Made by a program: the position numbers and the translations under genes
Shown here: positions 45,670 through 54,164 of the stretch, piece by piece
Numbering within the stretch: the stretch's first letter is position 1
How the letters are laid out: each line of letters begins with the position of its first letter
Notes under the pieces: model-generated
Database searches by the model: none
Seen by the model: the letters and a program-made list of their open reading frames with translations, nothing else
Told to the model about the DNA's origin: nothing
Origin: Saccharothrix deserti
GTDB lineage: Bacteria > Actinomycetota > Actinomycetes > Mycobacteriales > Pseudonocardiaceae
DNA length: 64,000 bases
Assembly: GCF_009769385.1 (NCBI RefSeq)
Contig: NZ_VKAB01000041.1
Coordinates: 1-64,000 of the forward strand
Direction of reading: 5' to 3'

Positions 45670-45924
45670 ATGACCACGTTCCACCGCCTCGCCGACATGG
45701 TCAGCCGCGTCGCCGAAGTGCCTTTGGACAGCATCACGCCCACCAGCAGCCTCGATGAGCTGGAGGTCGACTCCCTCGCCCTGGTGGAGCTGATCCTGCG
45801 CGTCGAGAAGACCTTCGGCATTTCGGTCAGGGACGGCGATGTCCAGTCGAACGACACGATCGACGGCATCGCGCGGTACATCGAGGAGCGACTCCCGACC
45901 GACGCCATCCCCGACGCGGTGTGA
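45670..45924 (+). CDS. Acyl carrier protein
   Basis: The 84-residue ACP has the phosphopantetheine Ser in LEVDSLALVEL (about residue 37). It is acidic and helical. The ATG follows AAGGGAG, 19 bp after the KAS gene. Bacterial Spt genes are often accompanied by their own ACP that hands acyl chains to the oxoamine synthase. This one could do so, or serve KAS III/KAS. The KAS-to-ACP order supports a shared operon. Confidence 0.9.
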   Translation: MTTFHRLADMVSRVAEVPLDSITPTSSLDELEVDSLALVELILRVEKTFGISVRDGDVQSNDTIDGIARYIEERLPTDAIPDAV

Positions 45925-45994
45925 CCGCCCGTCGCGTGCGGGCGCATCCCGTGGATCCGCGGTGGCGTCGGACGACCCGGGAGCCGACTCCGGA

Positions 45995-47182
45995 CTAGCC
46001 GAAGTTCCGCCCCTCGCCGCGGTACGTCGGCACGGTCGCCTCGACCGCGTCGCCCCGCACGAGGTGGTAGTGCGTGAACCGCTCGGCCAGCTCGCCTGCC
46101 TTGGCGTGCCGCATCCACACCCGGTCACCCAGCCGCAGCGAGTCGGCCGCCCGACCGGCCACCGGGGTCTGCACCTCACCCGCGCCCTCCATCGGCAACA
46201 GCCTCAGCCCTTCGGGGAGGTACGGCGACGGCTGCCGGTCCGGGGTGGCGGAACCGGAAGCGATGTAGCCGCCGGAGAACAGCGTCGCCACGCCCTTCGC
46301 GGGCAGGCGCACGACGGGCAGCGCGAACAGCGCCGCCGGACGCGGCTGGAACGAGCGGTAGGCGTCGAACAGGGTGGGGGCCAGCAGACCGGCCCCGGCG
46401 GCCAGTTCCGTGACGGACGGGTCGGCCGTGGTGACCTCCAGGCTGCCCGTGCCGCCGCCGTTGACGAACTCCAGGTCCGCGACCCGGCGCACCTCGGCGA
46501 CCGCGAGCGCGCGCCGTTCCACCAGCTCGGCGACCGACTTGCGCTGCACCCACCGCAGCACCGCCGCCCGCACCGGCTTCCCCGGCGGGGAGTCACCGAC
46601 ACCGGCGATCTGGCTCTCGTACGCCATGACGCCCACCAGGCGGAACCCGGCGCGTCCGGTGATCCGAGCGGCCAACTCCCCCGCCTCACGGGCGCTGTGC
46701 ACGGGCGAGCGGCGGCTGCCGATGTGCAGGCCGGGCAACGGCCGCCACGACACGTCCAGCTCCAGGCACACCCGGATCTCCGGGTGTCCGTGGCCGAGCG
46801 CCGCGTCCACCAGGTCCAGGTGGGCGAGCGAGTCGACCACGATCGTGACGCGGCGGCGGGCCGCCTCGTCGGCGGCGAGCGCCCGCAGCGCCGAGTGGTT
46901 CACCGCCGGGTACGCGACGAGGAGGTCTTCGCTCGTGTCGTGCTCGGACAACCACAGGGCCTCGGCCAGCGAGTAGCACATGAGTCCCGCCACGCCGTCG
47001 ACGCGGAGCGCCCGGTCGAGCAGGGCGCGGACCCGCACCGACTTGCTCGCGACCCGGATCGGCTTGCCCGCCGCGCGGCGGACGAGGTCGGCCGCGTTGT
47101 GGTCGAAGGCGTCCAGGTCGACGACCGCGAACGGCGGATCGAGGCCCTTCGTCGCGGTGTCGAGGCGGCTATTGGATTCCAT
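45995..47182 (-). CDS. PLP-dependent amino acid deaminase/aldolase (alanine-racemase fold)
   Basis: The 395-residue protein starts at ATG 47182 behind GGAG. The N-terminal barrel has PFAVVDLDAFDHNAADL and the PLP Lys in IRVASKSVRVRALL. Later parts are FVNGGGTGSLEVTTADPSVTE and the C-terminal metal/dimer domain LRLGDRVWMRHAKAGELAERF. It matches the group annotated amino acid deaminase/aldolase, near D-threonine aldolase and D-serine dehydratase. It converges on the ACP gene. Whether it belongs to the lipid cluster is unclear; it could shape the amino acid pool used by the oxoamine synthase. Confidence 0.72.
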   Translation of the reverse strand: MESNSRLDTATKGLDPPFAVVDLDAFDHNAADLVRRAAGKPIRVASKSVRVRALLDRALRVDGVAGLMCYSLAEALWLSEHDTSEDLLVAYPAVNHSALRALAADEAARRRVTIVVDSLAHLDLVDAALGHGHPEIRVCLELDVSWRPLPGLHIGSRRSPVHSAREAGELAARITGRAGFRLVGVMAYESQIAGVGDSPPGKPVRAAVLRWVQRKSVAELVERRALAVAEVRRVADLEFVNGGGTGSLEVTTADPSVTELAAGAGLLAPTLFDAYRSFQPRPAALFALPVVRLPAKGVATLFSGGYIASGSATPDRQPSPYLPEGLRLLPMEGAGEVQTPVAGRAADSLRLGDRVWMRHAKAGELAERFTHYHLVRGDAVEATVPTYRGEGRNFG

Positions 47183-47481
47183 GCGTCTCCAATGCACTGT
47201 GGACGGATCGTCCCGGGCTCCGACGATGTCGGCTCGGAGAGCGGCTGCCGTGTCCGGAGGCTCATGCCGCTCGGACGTGGCTCGCGCCACCCGGGCACCA
47301 CCGTGCGGCTCGGGTCGTGGGATTGCTTCTTCCGCCGATCAGCGTGAAGCAATCGCCGGAACTCCGCCCGTCCGGAGAACGACGGGCCCGCGGCTCGCGC
47401 CTGGTGCGGGTGCAACGCTGTGCCGTCGCGCCCGGCCCCTCCCGTTCCCGCCGATCGGACGGGCTCAACGGAGGGTCACTT

Positions 47482-47715
47482 CAGGACGTCGCCGGCTTCC
47501 AGAACATGAACGGCCGCCAAGGCGGTGACCCCGCCAAACTCGCCGACGCGCTGGTCGAGCCGGCGGGCCGGGGCGAGCCGCCGCTGCGCTTCGCCGCCGA
47601 TGCCGACGCCGTCGAGGCCTTCGAGCGGAAGGCCGAGGCGTTGCTCGCCCAGGCCGACGCCCACCGCGAACCGTCCGGCAGCCTCGCCCACGACGACGCC
47701 ACCGCGTCCGCCTGA
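47482..47715 (+). pseudogene. SDR C-terminal remnant
   Basis: The frame NGRQGGDPAKLADALVEPAG, then PPLRFAADADAVEAFERKAE and ALLAQADAHREPSGSLAHDD, is the conserved end of an oxidoreductase-type SDR (GDPAKLA, ADAV, Y/HRELSxSLAHDD). No Rossmann fold or catalytic Tyr precedes it. About 35 bp further (47753-47789), GIRNIHRALDPGV resembles an aldo/keto reductase start, another possible scrap. This pairing of SDR and AKR pieces recurs at 4.2-4.4 kb. Confidence 0.5.
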
Positions 47716-47848
47716 CACCACCCGCCGGTAGCCGCAGCCCGCGTCACCCGGTATCCGCAACATCCACCGGGCGCTGGACCCGGGCGTGCGCGGAGTCCTG
47801 GTTGGATGACCGCGTGTCTCGATTTCCGTGGCGCTCGCGAAGCCGCGG

Positions 47849-48124
47849 CTACAGGCTGAAGGCGATCGAGCGCAGGATCAGCACCGCGACGAACACCGCG
47901 GTGAACGCCAGGTCGATCGACAGCCCGCCGGCGCGCACCGGCCGCAACACCCGCCGCACCGGCGCGATCACCGGCTCCGTCACGACGTGCGTCAAGGCGC
48001 GGGCCCGCGCCACCCACCGCGGACCGTTGGCCACGACTCCCGCCCAGTCCAGCACCAACCGGGCGATCAGCAGCAGTACGAACACCGTCAACGCGTACCC
48101 GAGCAGGGATCCGATGATGCTCAT
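47849..48124 (-). CDS. YggT-family membrane protein
   Basis: The 91-residue protein starts at ATG 48124 with GGAGGAG in front. Two membrane helices (~5-27 and ~65-88) flank the conserved VTEPVIAPVRRVLRPVRAGGLSID motif that defines YggT/Ycf19. Relatives affect membrane or division-related processes, but in actinomycetes they usually sit in the dcw region. This copy is isolated. Exact role unknown. Confidence 0.78.
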   Translation of the reverse strand: MSIIGSLLGYALTVFVLLLIARLVLDWAGVVANGPRWVARARALTHVVTEPVIAPVRRVLRPVRAGGLSIDLAFTAVFVAVLILRSIAFSL

Positions 48125-48205
48125 GACGAACTCCTCCGTGGCGCCGGCCGTCTCACCGGTATCAACGCGGCCGGGCAAGCCGGAAGTGCCGCCTTCGCCG
48201 TGTTC

Positions 48206-48390
48206 TCAGCCGACTATCAGCTCGGGCCGGCACGGACGCGGTCGCCACGATCCGTCGACGAAAACGTCCGCGGTGGAGTCGCGGCTCAGGTACACCGGCG
48301 GCGTGCCGCTGTTCGTTGAGGCCGTGTTCCCCCGGTGCGAAGTACTTGTCGCCAGGGGTCGACTCCGCCCGTTCGCAGATGACGTTCCCA
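48206..48390 (-). other. Possible frameshifted small protein gene
   Basis: One frame reads NVICERAESTPGDKYFAPGE. After a one-base shift another continues NTASTNSGTPPVYLSRDSTA, then DVFVDGSWRPRPCRP, and stops at 48206. Together they look like one short protein with a PGDKYFAPGE-type opening. I do not recognise the family. The rest of 48125-48514 appears empty. Confidence 0.25.
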
Positions 48391-48514
48391 CCCGCGCCGT
48401 CCGGTGCGGCGCTGGGACGGCGACTGGTCACGTCGGCGTGAGCCAGGCGGGTTTGCACCCGGCGCCGGCGCACCGGGCGTCCGCGTAATCGGCAGGATCG
48501 CCGGGCGGGCCCCC

Positions 48515-49420
48515 TCAGTACATTCGCAGCTGGTCGCGGAGGGTCCGTGCGACGTGTGCCATCAGCGCTTCCGCGCCGGGTTGCACGACGGCCGGCACCC
48601 GGGACTCGGTGAGGGCGGCGACGGCGAACGCCTGGCCGTCGGCGTGCTCGACGACCCCGACCTCGTGCCGGAGGTTGAGCAGGGTGCCGGTCTTCGACGA
48701 CCAGCGGGATGCGTCGGAGCTGAAGTCGGGGGCCAGTCGCTGCCGCAGCAGGTTGTCGCCCATCAACTCGCGGACCCGTGCGGCGACCGGGGACTGGATC
48801 GTGGTCGGCCGCCACAGCCCCTGCAGCAGGTCCACGAACGCACGGGCGGACCCGGCGTTCGCGCGGCTGATGTCGAGTTGGGTCACCGGGTGTCCGCGTC
48901 CCGCTGTCGCCGCCGCGATGGCGAGGGAGTGGGCGAGATGCCCCTCCGCCGGGGTGAACCGCTCGGCCGGCGTGTCGATGAGGTCCTCCATGAGATGGCG
49001 GACCGCGATGCCGTCGTGGCCGAGCCGCCGCAGCTCCGCGGTGACCGCGGTGGGCGGGGTGAGGGCGAACAGGGCGTCGGCCGCGGTGCTGTCGCTGATC
49101 GCCATGCTCAGGTAGAGCAGGTCTTCGACTGCGATCGTGGCACCGTGCCGGAACCTGGTCAGCCCGGTCGGGCCCGGCACGGTGCTGCGGCCGGGCCGCA
49201 CCACGACGGGTGTGGCCGCGTCGAGCTCGCCTCGCGCCACGCGCTCCAGTGTGGCGACCGCGAGCGGTACCTTCACCAGCGACGCGACCGGGTACTCCAC
49301 CTCGGCGTCGATCCCGAGTTCGTCACCGGTGTCGAGGTCGCGCACGAGGAACGAACCACGCAGACCGGCGTCGTGCAGTGCTTCCCGCGCATCACGCAGG
49401 ACCCTGGTCGTCCCCGCCAC
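48515..49420 (-). CDS. Serine hydrolase of the class A beta-lactamase family, no signal peptide
   Basis: The 301-residue protein has the three penicillin-recognising motifs: SLVK (Ser70-x-x-Lys73), SDS in AISDSTAADAL (SDN position) and KTG in SSKTGTLLNLRHE. No secretion signal or lipobox is present, unlike the two relatives further right, and the Glu166 loop is not obvious. It may therefore be a cytoplasmic esterase/peptidase-like member, not a true beta-lactamase. The GTG start shares one base with the LysR stop (TAGTG), so the two are one transcript. Confidence 0.72.
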   Translation of the reverse strand: MAGTTRVLRDAREALHDAGLRGSFLVRDLDTGDELGIDAEVEYPVASLVKVPLAVATLERVARGELDAATPVVVRPGRSTVPGPTGLTRFRHGATIAVEDLLYLSMAISDSTAADALFALTPPTAVTAELRRLGHDGIAVRHLMEDLIDTPAERFTPAEGHLAHSLAIAAATAGRGHPVTQLDISRANAGSARAFVDLLQGLWRPTTIQSPVAARVRELMGDNLLRQRLAPDFSSDASRWSSKTGTLLNLRHEVGVVEHADGQAFAVAALTESRVPAVVQPGAEALMAHVARTLRDQLRMY

Positions 49421-50304
49421 TACTCCTCCCCGCCCGGCACGCCGAGACAGCGCCCGATCACGGCGGGCGGGAGGGCACGGATCCGCTGGGAGTCCTCGCG
49501 CTGCCCGGCCGTGACGTCGTAGCCGCGGGCCAGGTCCAGCTCGCCGATCGGACGCCAGTGCAGGCCCAGCTCACCGGCCTGGCTCCGCGAGCAGAGCAGG
49601 AGGTCGGTCGAGCCGAGCACTTCGGCCGTGGCGGCGACGAGCGAGGCCGTCACCACCTGAGCGGGTTGCAGACCGACCGCGTCCCGCAGACGGGTGACGC
49701 GGTCGCGGACGTGGGGCACGTCGTCCTCCGGCTGGATCCAGACGCGACGTCGGCGGGCCTCCCGTGCGATGCGGCCCGCCCGCAGCGTCTCCACGTAGAC
49801 CACCGAGACGTCGCCCGGGTCGGCGCGACCGGCGAGCCCCAACGGCACCCGCCAAACCCCCTCGTCAGGCGGCACCGCGACGAGCGCCGCCCGGACCTCC
49901 AGGGTGCGGGCGAGCTCCGCGCGCTCGCCCGGCCCGACCGGGAACAAGTCGAGATTCAGCTCGTGCCGGCGTGCGTCGGCGACGAGACGGGCCAGCAGCC
50001 GCGGGACGCAGACGGCGGGTACGGCCAGCCGGAACGGCCGCAGCTTGGCGCGTTCGGCGTCGTGCTCCATCGCCTCGACGAGCTCGACCAGCCGCCTGGC
50101 CGACGGCAGCATCTCCCGGCCGAACAGCGTCAGCGTGACGCTGCGCGAGGACCGCGTGAACAGCCGGGCCCCGAAGTGCTTCTCGAGCGCCGCGATGCGC
50201 CGGCTGGCGACGGACTGCGGGATCTGCGCCTCGGCGGCCCCGGCGGTGAAGCTGCCGTACCCGCTGACGGCAACGAACGCCTTACACGCCGCGACGACAT
50301 CCAC
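49420..50304 (-). CDS. LysR-family regulator in AmpR position
   Basis: The 294-residue protein has an N-terminal winged HTH (FVAVSGYGSFTAGAAEAQIPQSVASRRIAALE) and effector domain. It is divergent from a class A beta-lactamase gene with a 142-bp spacer, and co-directional with another beta-lactamase-family gene. This is the classic arrangement of AmpR/BlaA-type regulators that respond to cell-wall fragments. The effector here is not known. A T-N11-A palindrome lies 14 bp before its start. Confidence 0.82.
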   Translation of the reverse strand: MDVVAACKAFVAVSGYGSFTAGAAEAQIPQSVASRRIAALEKHFGARLFTRSSRSVTLTLFGREMLPSARRLVELVEAMEHDAERAKLRPFRLAVPAVCVPRLLARLVADARRHELNLDLFPVGPGERAELARTLEVRAALVAVPPDEGVWRVPLGLAGRADPGDVSVVYVETLRAGRIAREARRRRVWIQPEDDVPHVRDRVTRLRDAVGLQPAQVVTASLVAATAEVLGSTDLLLCSRSQAGELGLHWRPIGELDLARGYDVTAGQREDSQRIRALPPAVIGRCLGVPGGEE

Positions 50305-50317
50305 GGCACGTGAGTAT

Positions 50318-50332
50318 ATGCCGATTCAGCAT
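50318..50332. promoter_or_regulatory. Candidate LysR site in the beta-lactamase divergent promoter
   Basis: ATGC-cgattca-GCAT is an inverted repeat with T-N11-A spacing, between the LysR gene and the first class A beta-lactamase gene. Confidence 0.4.
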
Positions 50333-50446
50333 TGATCCCCGCGTTCCTGTCTTGGACGGCATCCACGGTCCGCTGCGAAGCTCCTCCTCGCTCCCCGCAA
50401 CGGCCGATCGGTACGGCCGTCAACCGACGAACGGAAGGCGACGACG

Positions 50447-51379
50447 ATGATCAGCTCTGCCCGGCGCGCCACCCTGGCGGCTGCGGCCGTGCTCACGCTC
50501 GTTCCGCTCGGTGCCTGCCAATCAGACGGCGAATCAGGCGAGGTCACCACCGCGTCTCCCGCGAGCAAGAGCACCACTCAGACCCCGCCGTCGGCGGTGG
50601 CCGGCGAGTTCGGTCGGCTCGAAGCCGAGTTCGACGCGCGCCTCGGGGTCTACGCCCTCGACACCGGGTCGGGCCGGACGATCGAGCACCGGGCCGACGA
50701 GCGGTTCGCCTACGCCTCGACGATCAAGGCGCTGGCCGCCGGGGCGCTGCTGGCGAGAACCTCACCGGCGGAACTCGACCGCAGGGTCACCTACACCAGC
50801 GCCGACCTCGTGCCGCCGTCACCGGTGGCGGAACAGCACGTGAACGAGGGGATGACGCTCCGCGAGGTGCTTGACGCGGCGGTGCGGTACGGCGACAACA
50901 CGGCCGCCAACCTGATGTTCACACAGCTCGGCGGTCCGCAGGAGCTCGAGAAGTACCTGCGTGGCATCGGCGAGCGGGACACCGAGGTCGACCGGGTCGA
51001 ACCCGAGCTCAACGAGGCCACCCCTGGCGACGAACGAGACACCAGCACCCCACGGGCTCTCGCCACGGTCCTGGAGAAGTACGTCCTCGCCGACGTGCTC
51101 CCCGCCGACGACCGCGCCCTGCTGACCGACATGCTGCGGAACAACACGACCGGGGACGAGCTCATCCGGGACGGTGTGCCGGACGGCTGGGTGGTCGGCG
51201 ACAAGACCGGCGCCGCCTCGTACGGCACACGCAACGACATCGCCGTGCTGTGGCCGCCTGACGGCGACCCCATCGTGCTCGCGGTCCTCTCCAGCCGGGA
51301 CGAGAAGGACGCCACCTACGACAACGCCCTGATCGCCCAGGCCGCGAAGGCCGTGGTCACGGCCCTGTCACAACGATGA
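50447..51379 (+). CDS. Class A beta-lactamase (lipoprotein) with GDN in place of SDN
   Basis: The 310-residue protein has a signal peptide with lipobox (VPLGAC), so it is tethered outside the membrane, then a Ser/Thr-rich linker to ~residue 50. STIK (Ser70, Lys73), YGDN at the SDN site, [11 protein letters not shown] (Glu166, Asn170) and DKTGAASYG (KTG) follow. The loss of Ser130 (Gly instead) is striking, because that residue relays protons. Such change is known to lower activity and alter inhibitor response. Start ATG after GGAAGG. It precedes an MBL-fold gene in ATGA range and a second beta-lactamase. Confidence 0.85.
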   Translation: MISSARRATLAAAAVLTLVPLGACQSDGESGEVTTASPASKSTTQTPPSAVAGEFGRLEAEFDARLGVYALDTGSGRTIEHRADERFAYASTIKALAAGALLARTSPAELDRRVTYTSADLVPPSPVAEQHVNEGMTLREVLDAAVRYGDNTAANLMFTQLGGPQELEKYLRGIGERDTEVDRVEPELNEATPGDERDTSTPRALATVLEKYVLADVLPADDRALLTDMLRNNTTGDELIRDGVPDGWVVGDKTGAASYGTRNDIAVLWPPDGDPIVLAVLSSRDEKDATYDNALIAQAAKAVVTALSQR

Positions 51380-51414
51380 CCACCCGGACCACTTCTTCGA
51401 CGAGAGGACTCGCC

Positions 51415-52404
51415 GTGACGGAATCACGACTCGGCCGCCGCCGGTTCCTGGGTGCCGCCGCCGGCGCCGCCGCCCTGGCCGCCGCCCCCGCGACACCATC
51501 CGCCGCAGCCACCGCAGCCACCGCAGCCACCGCAGCCACCGCGCCACGTCGCCAGGGCCGGACCAACGACCCGACCGCCACGTTCCGCTGGCTGGGCACC
51601 GCCGGCTGGCGCATCGACATCGGCGGGAAGACGCTGCTGGTGGATCCGTACCTGAGCCGCTTCAAGACCGGGCTGTTCGACCCACCGTTCAACCCCGGCA
51701 CCGAACTGACCGTCAACAGCTCACGCATCGCCAACCACCCGGGCGCCCCGCAGACGATCCTGGTGACCCACACCCACTGGGACCACTTCAACGACGTTCC
51801 GCACATCGCCGCCCAGTCCGGCGCGCGGGTGTTCGGCACGCTCACCGCGTACCACCTCGGGCTCGCCTACGGCCTGCCCACCGCCCAGCTCAGCCCGGTC
51901 AAGGGTGGCGAGGTGCTGGACTTCGGCGACTACACCGTCGAAGCAGTGGCGTCGTTGCACAGCCGGAATGCCTCGTACTCGATGGCCTTTCCCGGGGTCC
52001 GCCTCGATGTCCCCGCCCGCCCGGCGACCATCGGGGACATGCCGGAAGGCGACACGCTCGCCTATCAGGTGGCCGTGCGGGGTGGGCCGTCGGTGTTCTT
52101 CATGGGTGCCAGCGACTTCGTGGAACGCAACCTCGCCGGCTTGGCCCCCGACGTCGCGATGATCGCGGTGCCGTCCACCGACGTCACCCATGCGTACGTG
52201 CCGCGCTTGCTGGCCGCGCTGGACTGGCCGGCCACGGTCGTGCCGGTGCACTGGGACAACTTCGAGGTCGAACTGCGCAACCCGCCGACGGTCGCACCCA
52301 AGGACCAGGAGCGGCTCGACCTCTTCCTGGCCGCCGTGCGCAAGGCCGCACCCCGCACCCGGATCCTGCTGCCCGAGTACCTCACTCCGTACACGTTCGG
52401 GTAG
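51415..52404 (+). CDS. Tat-exported metallo-beta-lactamase-fold hydrolase
   Basis: The 329-residue protein starts at GTG 51415, preceded by AGAGG, which places the Tat motif ESRLGRRRFLG at the very N-terminus; ATG 51376 would overlap the previous stop. HTHWDH holds the metal ligands, with further His/Asp at SLHSRN, MGASDF and VHWDN. A (GCAGCCACC)4 repeat codes for an Ala/Thr linker after the signal. The UlaG/RomA-like pattern suggests a phosphodiesterase or lactonase rather than a true lactamase. It lies between two class A genes. Confidence 0.75.
   Translation: MTESRLGRRRFLGAAAGAAALAAAPATPSAAATAATAATAATAPRRQGRTNDPTATFRWLGTAGWRIDIGGKTLLVDPYLSRFKTGLFDPPFNPGTELTVNSSRIANHPGAPQTILVTHTHWDHFNDVPHIAAQSGARVFGTLTAYHLGLAYGLPTAQLSPVKGGEVLDFGDYTVEAVASLHSRNASYSMAFPGVRLDVPARPATIGDMPEGDTLAYQVAVRGGPSVFFMGASDFVERNLAGLAPDVAMIAVPSTDVTHAYVPRLLAALDWPATVVPVHWDNFEVELRNPPTVAPKDQERLDLFLAAVRKAAPRTRILLPEYLTPYTFG
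51505..51540 (+). repeat. Four 9-bp tandem repeats in the MBL-fold gene
   Basis: GCAGCCACC is repeated four times exactly, in frame, coding for an Ala-Ala-Thr repeat between the Tat signal and the catalytic domain. Slippage could change linker length without breaking the frame. Confidence 0.8.
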
Positions 52405-52477
52405 CGCCACCACCAGCGCACGGCCGGACTGTCCCCGCGGCGAGCGCGGGCCTGAACACCATCGAATGGGGAACAAC

Positions 52478-53434
52478 ATGACACCATCGCAACCGGCCGT
52501 CACTCGCCGCGCTTTTCTAGGGGTGGCAGCACTTTTGCCGTTGGCCGGATGTGCCAACGGCGGGACAACAGCAACCCCGCGGTCACCCGGACCAGCCGAT
52601 GCGCCGGACTCGGCGTCGGCAACGCCCCCTTCCTCCCCTTCCGCTACCGCCGCGAATGATCACCTCGTCGAGTTGGAGCGGAAGTTCGACGCACGCCCGG
52701 GGGTGTACGCCCTCGCCACAGGCACCGGTACCACCATCGCCCACCGGGCGGATGAACGATTCGCGTTCTGTTCGACGTTCAAGACACTGGCGGCAGCAGC
52801 GGTCTTGCACCGCAACCCGCTGTCACATTTGGACACCACCATCAGGTACACCGCAGACGACCTCATGAAGAGCTCCGCCATCACCGGCCGGCATGTGGCC
52901 ACGGGGATGACGATCCGCCAGTTGTGTGACGCCGCGATCCGCTACAGCGACGGCACAGCCGGCAACCTCCTGCTCCGCGACCTCGGCGGGCCGGCCCAGT
53001 TGACGGCGTATGCACGGCACCTGGGCGACACGGTCACCCGGATGGACCGGATGGAGCCGATGATCACGGAAGCCACCCCGGGAGATCCCCGCGACACGAC
53101 TTCTCCCCGGGCAATGGGCGTCGACCACCACAAAATCGTGCTGGGGGACGCCCTGCCACCCGACAAGCGCGCCTTTCTCCGCGACCTGCTGGAACGCAAC
53201 GCCACCAGCGCGGGCGCCCAACGCATTCGGGCCGGCGTACCGCAGGGGTGGACCGTGGCCGACAAGACCGGAACCGGCGACTACGGCACGCTCAACGACA
53301 TCGCCATCGTGTGGCCTCCGGGTTCCGCGCCACTCGTCATCTCGATCATGTCCAGCAAAGCCACCAAAGACGCCGACTACAATCAGGCTCTCATCGCCGA
53401 GGCCGCCGGATATGTAGTGGCCACGCTCACCTGA
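52478..53434 (+). CDS. Class A beta-lactamase (Tat lipoprotein) with SDG
   Basis: The 318-residue protein starts at ATG 52478 behind GGGGA. A Tat-like signal (TRRAFLGVAALLPLAGC) ends in a lipobox. STFK (Ser70, Lys73), YSDG at the SDN site, EPMITEATPGD (Glu166; Asn170 is Thr) and DKTGTGDYG (KTG) are visible. SDG is the form found in mycobacterial BlaC. Much of the chain parallels the neighbour at 50447 ([17 protein letters not shown]), so the two are paralogues. Tat export fits actinobacterial class A enzymes. It should hydrolyse penicillins/cephalosporins. Confidence 0.86.
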   Translation: MTPSQPAVTRRAFLGVAALLPLAGCANGGTTATPRSPGPADAPDSASATPPSSPSATAANDHLVELERKFDARPGVYALATGTGTTIAHRADERFAFCSTFKTLAAAAVLHRNPLSHLDTTIRYTADDLMKSSAITGRHVATGMTIRQLCDAAIRYSDGTAGNLLLRDLGGPAQLTAYARHLGDTVTRMDRMEPMITEATPGDPRDTTSPRAMGVDHHKIVLGDALPPDKRAFLRDLLERNATSAGAQRIRAGVPQGWTVADKTGTGDYGTLNDIAIVWPPGSAPLVISIMSSKATKDADYNQALIAEAAGYVVATLT

Positions 53435-53525
53435 CGGCTTCCGCATGATGACGATCTGCACGACACTCCGCCGAGTGCTGGTCGCAGGTTGAGCCCGCCG
53501 GCGGCGTTTGGCAGGCTCGTGCCCC

Positions 53526-54146
53526 GTGATCGATGATTTCGCGAAACAGTACCTGCACAGCGATCTGCGAGAGATTCGCGAGGCGATGCTCTGGAAGCTC
53601 GACGGGCTCGTCGAGTACGACGTCCGCCGCCCCCTGACCTCGACGGGAACCAACCTTCTCGGTCTGGTCAAGCACCTGTCGATTTGGGAGTCCAGGTACT
53701 TCGGCGAGGTCTTCGACCGGCCGTTCCCCGAACCCCTGCCCCGGTGGGACGACCCCGGGGAGCGCGGTGCCGACATGTGGGCAACCGAGCACGAGACGCG
53801 CGAGGAGATCATCGACCGCTACCGTCGCGCGTGGGAGCACTCGGACGCGACGATCACCGCCCTCGCCATCGATTCCCCCGGCCACGTGCCCTGGTGGCCA
53901 CACCCCAACGTGAAGCTGTTCAACATCCTGGTCCACATGCTCACCGAGACCAGTCGGCACGCCGGACACGCCGACATCCTGCGCGAACAACTCGACGGCT
54001 CGACAGGGGCAGCAGCCGAGCACACGAACCCGCAGCGCGACGCGGCCTCCTGGGAAGCCCACCGCGCGAAGATCGAGCGGACCGCCAAAGCAGCCGCAGC
54101 CGTCACCAAGCCCGACCACGCCGGTTCCACCAACGCACCCGACTGA
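53526..54146 (+). CDS. DinB-family (DUF664) protein
   Basis: The 206-residue protein is of the DinB/YfiT four-helix fold: LREIREAMLWKLDGLVEYD, GTNLLGLVKHLSIWESRYFG (first His region) and VHMLTETSRHAGHADILREQLDG (His-x3-His metal site). GTG 53526 gives the usual N-terminus. These proteins include mycothiol- and bacillithiol-dependent S-transferases, and a thiol transferase role is possible. Upstream spacing of 91 bp suggests its own promoter. Confidence 0.8.
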   Translation: MIDDFAKQYLHSDLREIREAMLWKLDGLVEYDVRRPLTSTGTNLLGLVKHLSIWESRYFGEVFDRPFPEPLPRWDDPGERGADMWATEHETREEIIDRYRRAWEHSDATITALAIDSPGHVPWWPHPNVKLFNILVHMLTETSRHAGHADILREQLDGSTGAAAEHTNPQRDAASWEAHRAKIERTAKAAAAVTKPDHAGSTNAPD

Positions 54147-54164
54147 ACCGGCGAACACCATGCC

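Noticed and set aside
51415-52404. True metallo-beta-lactamase
   Set aside because: The ligand pattern (HTHWDH, then later HSR and ASD) fits UlaG/RomA-like MBL-fold hydrolases better, and neighbouring beta-lactamases alone do not prove function.
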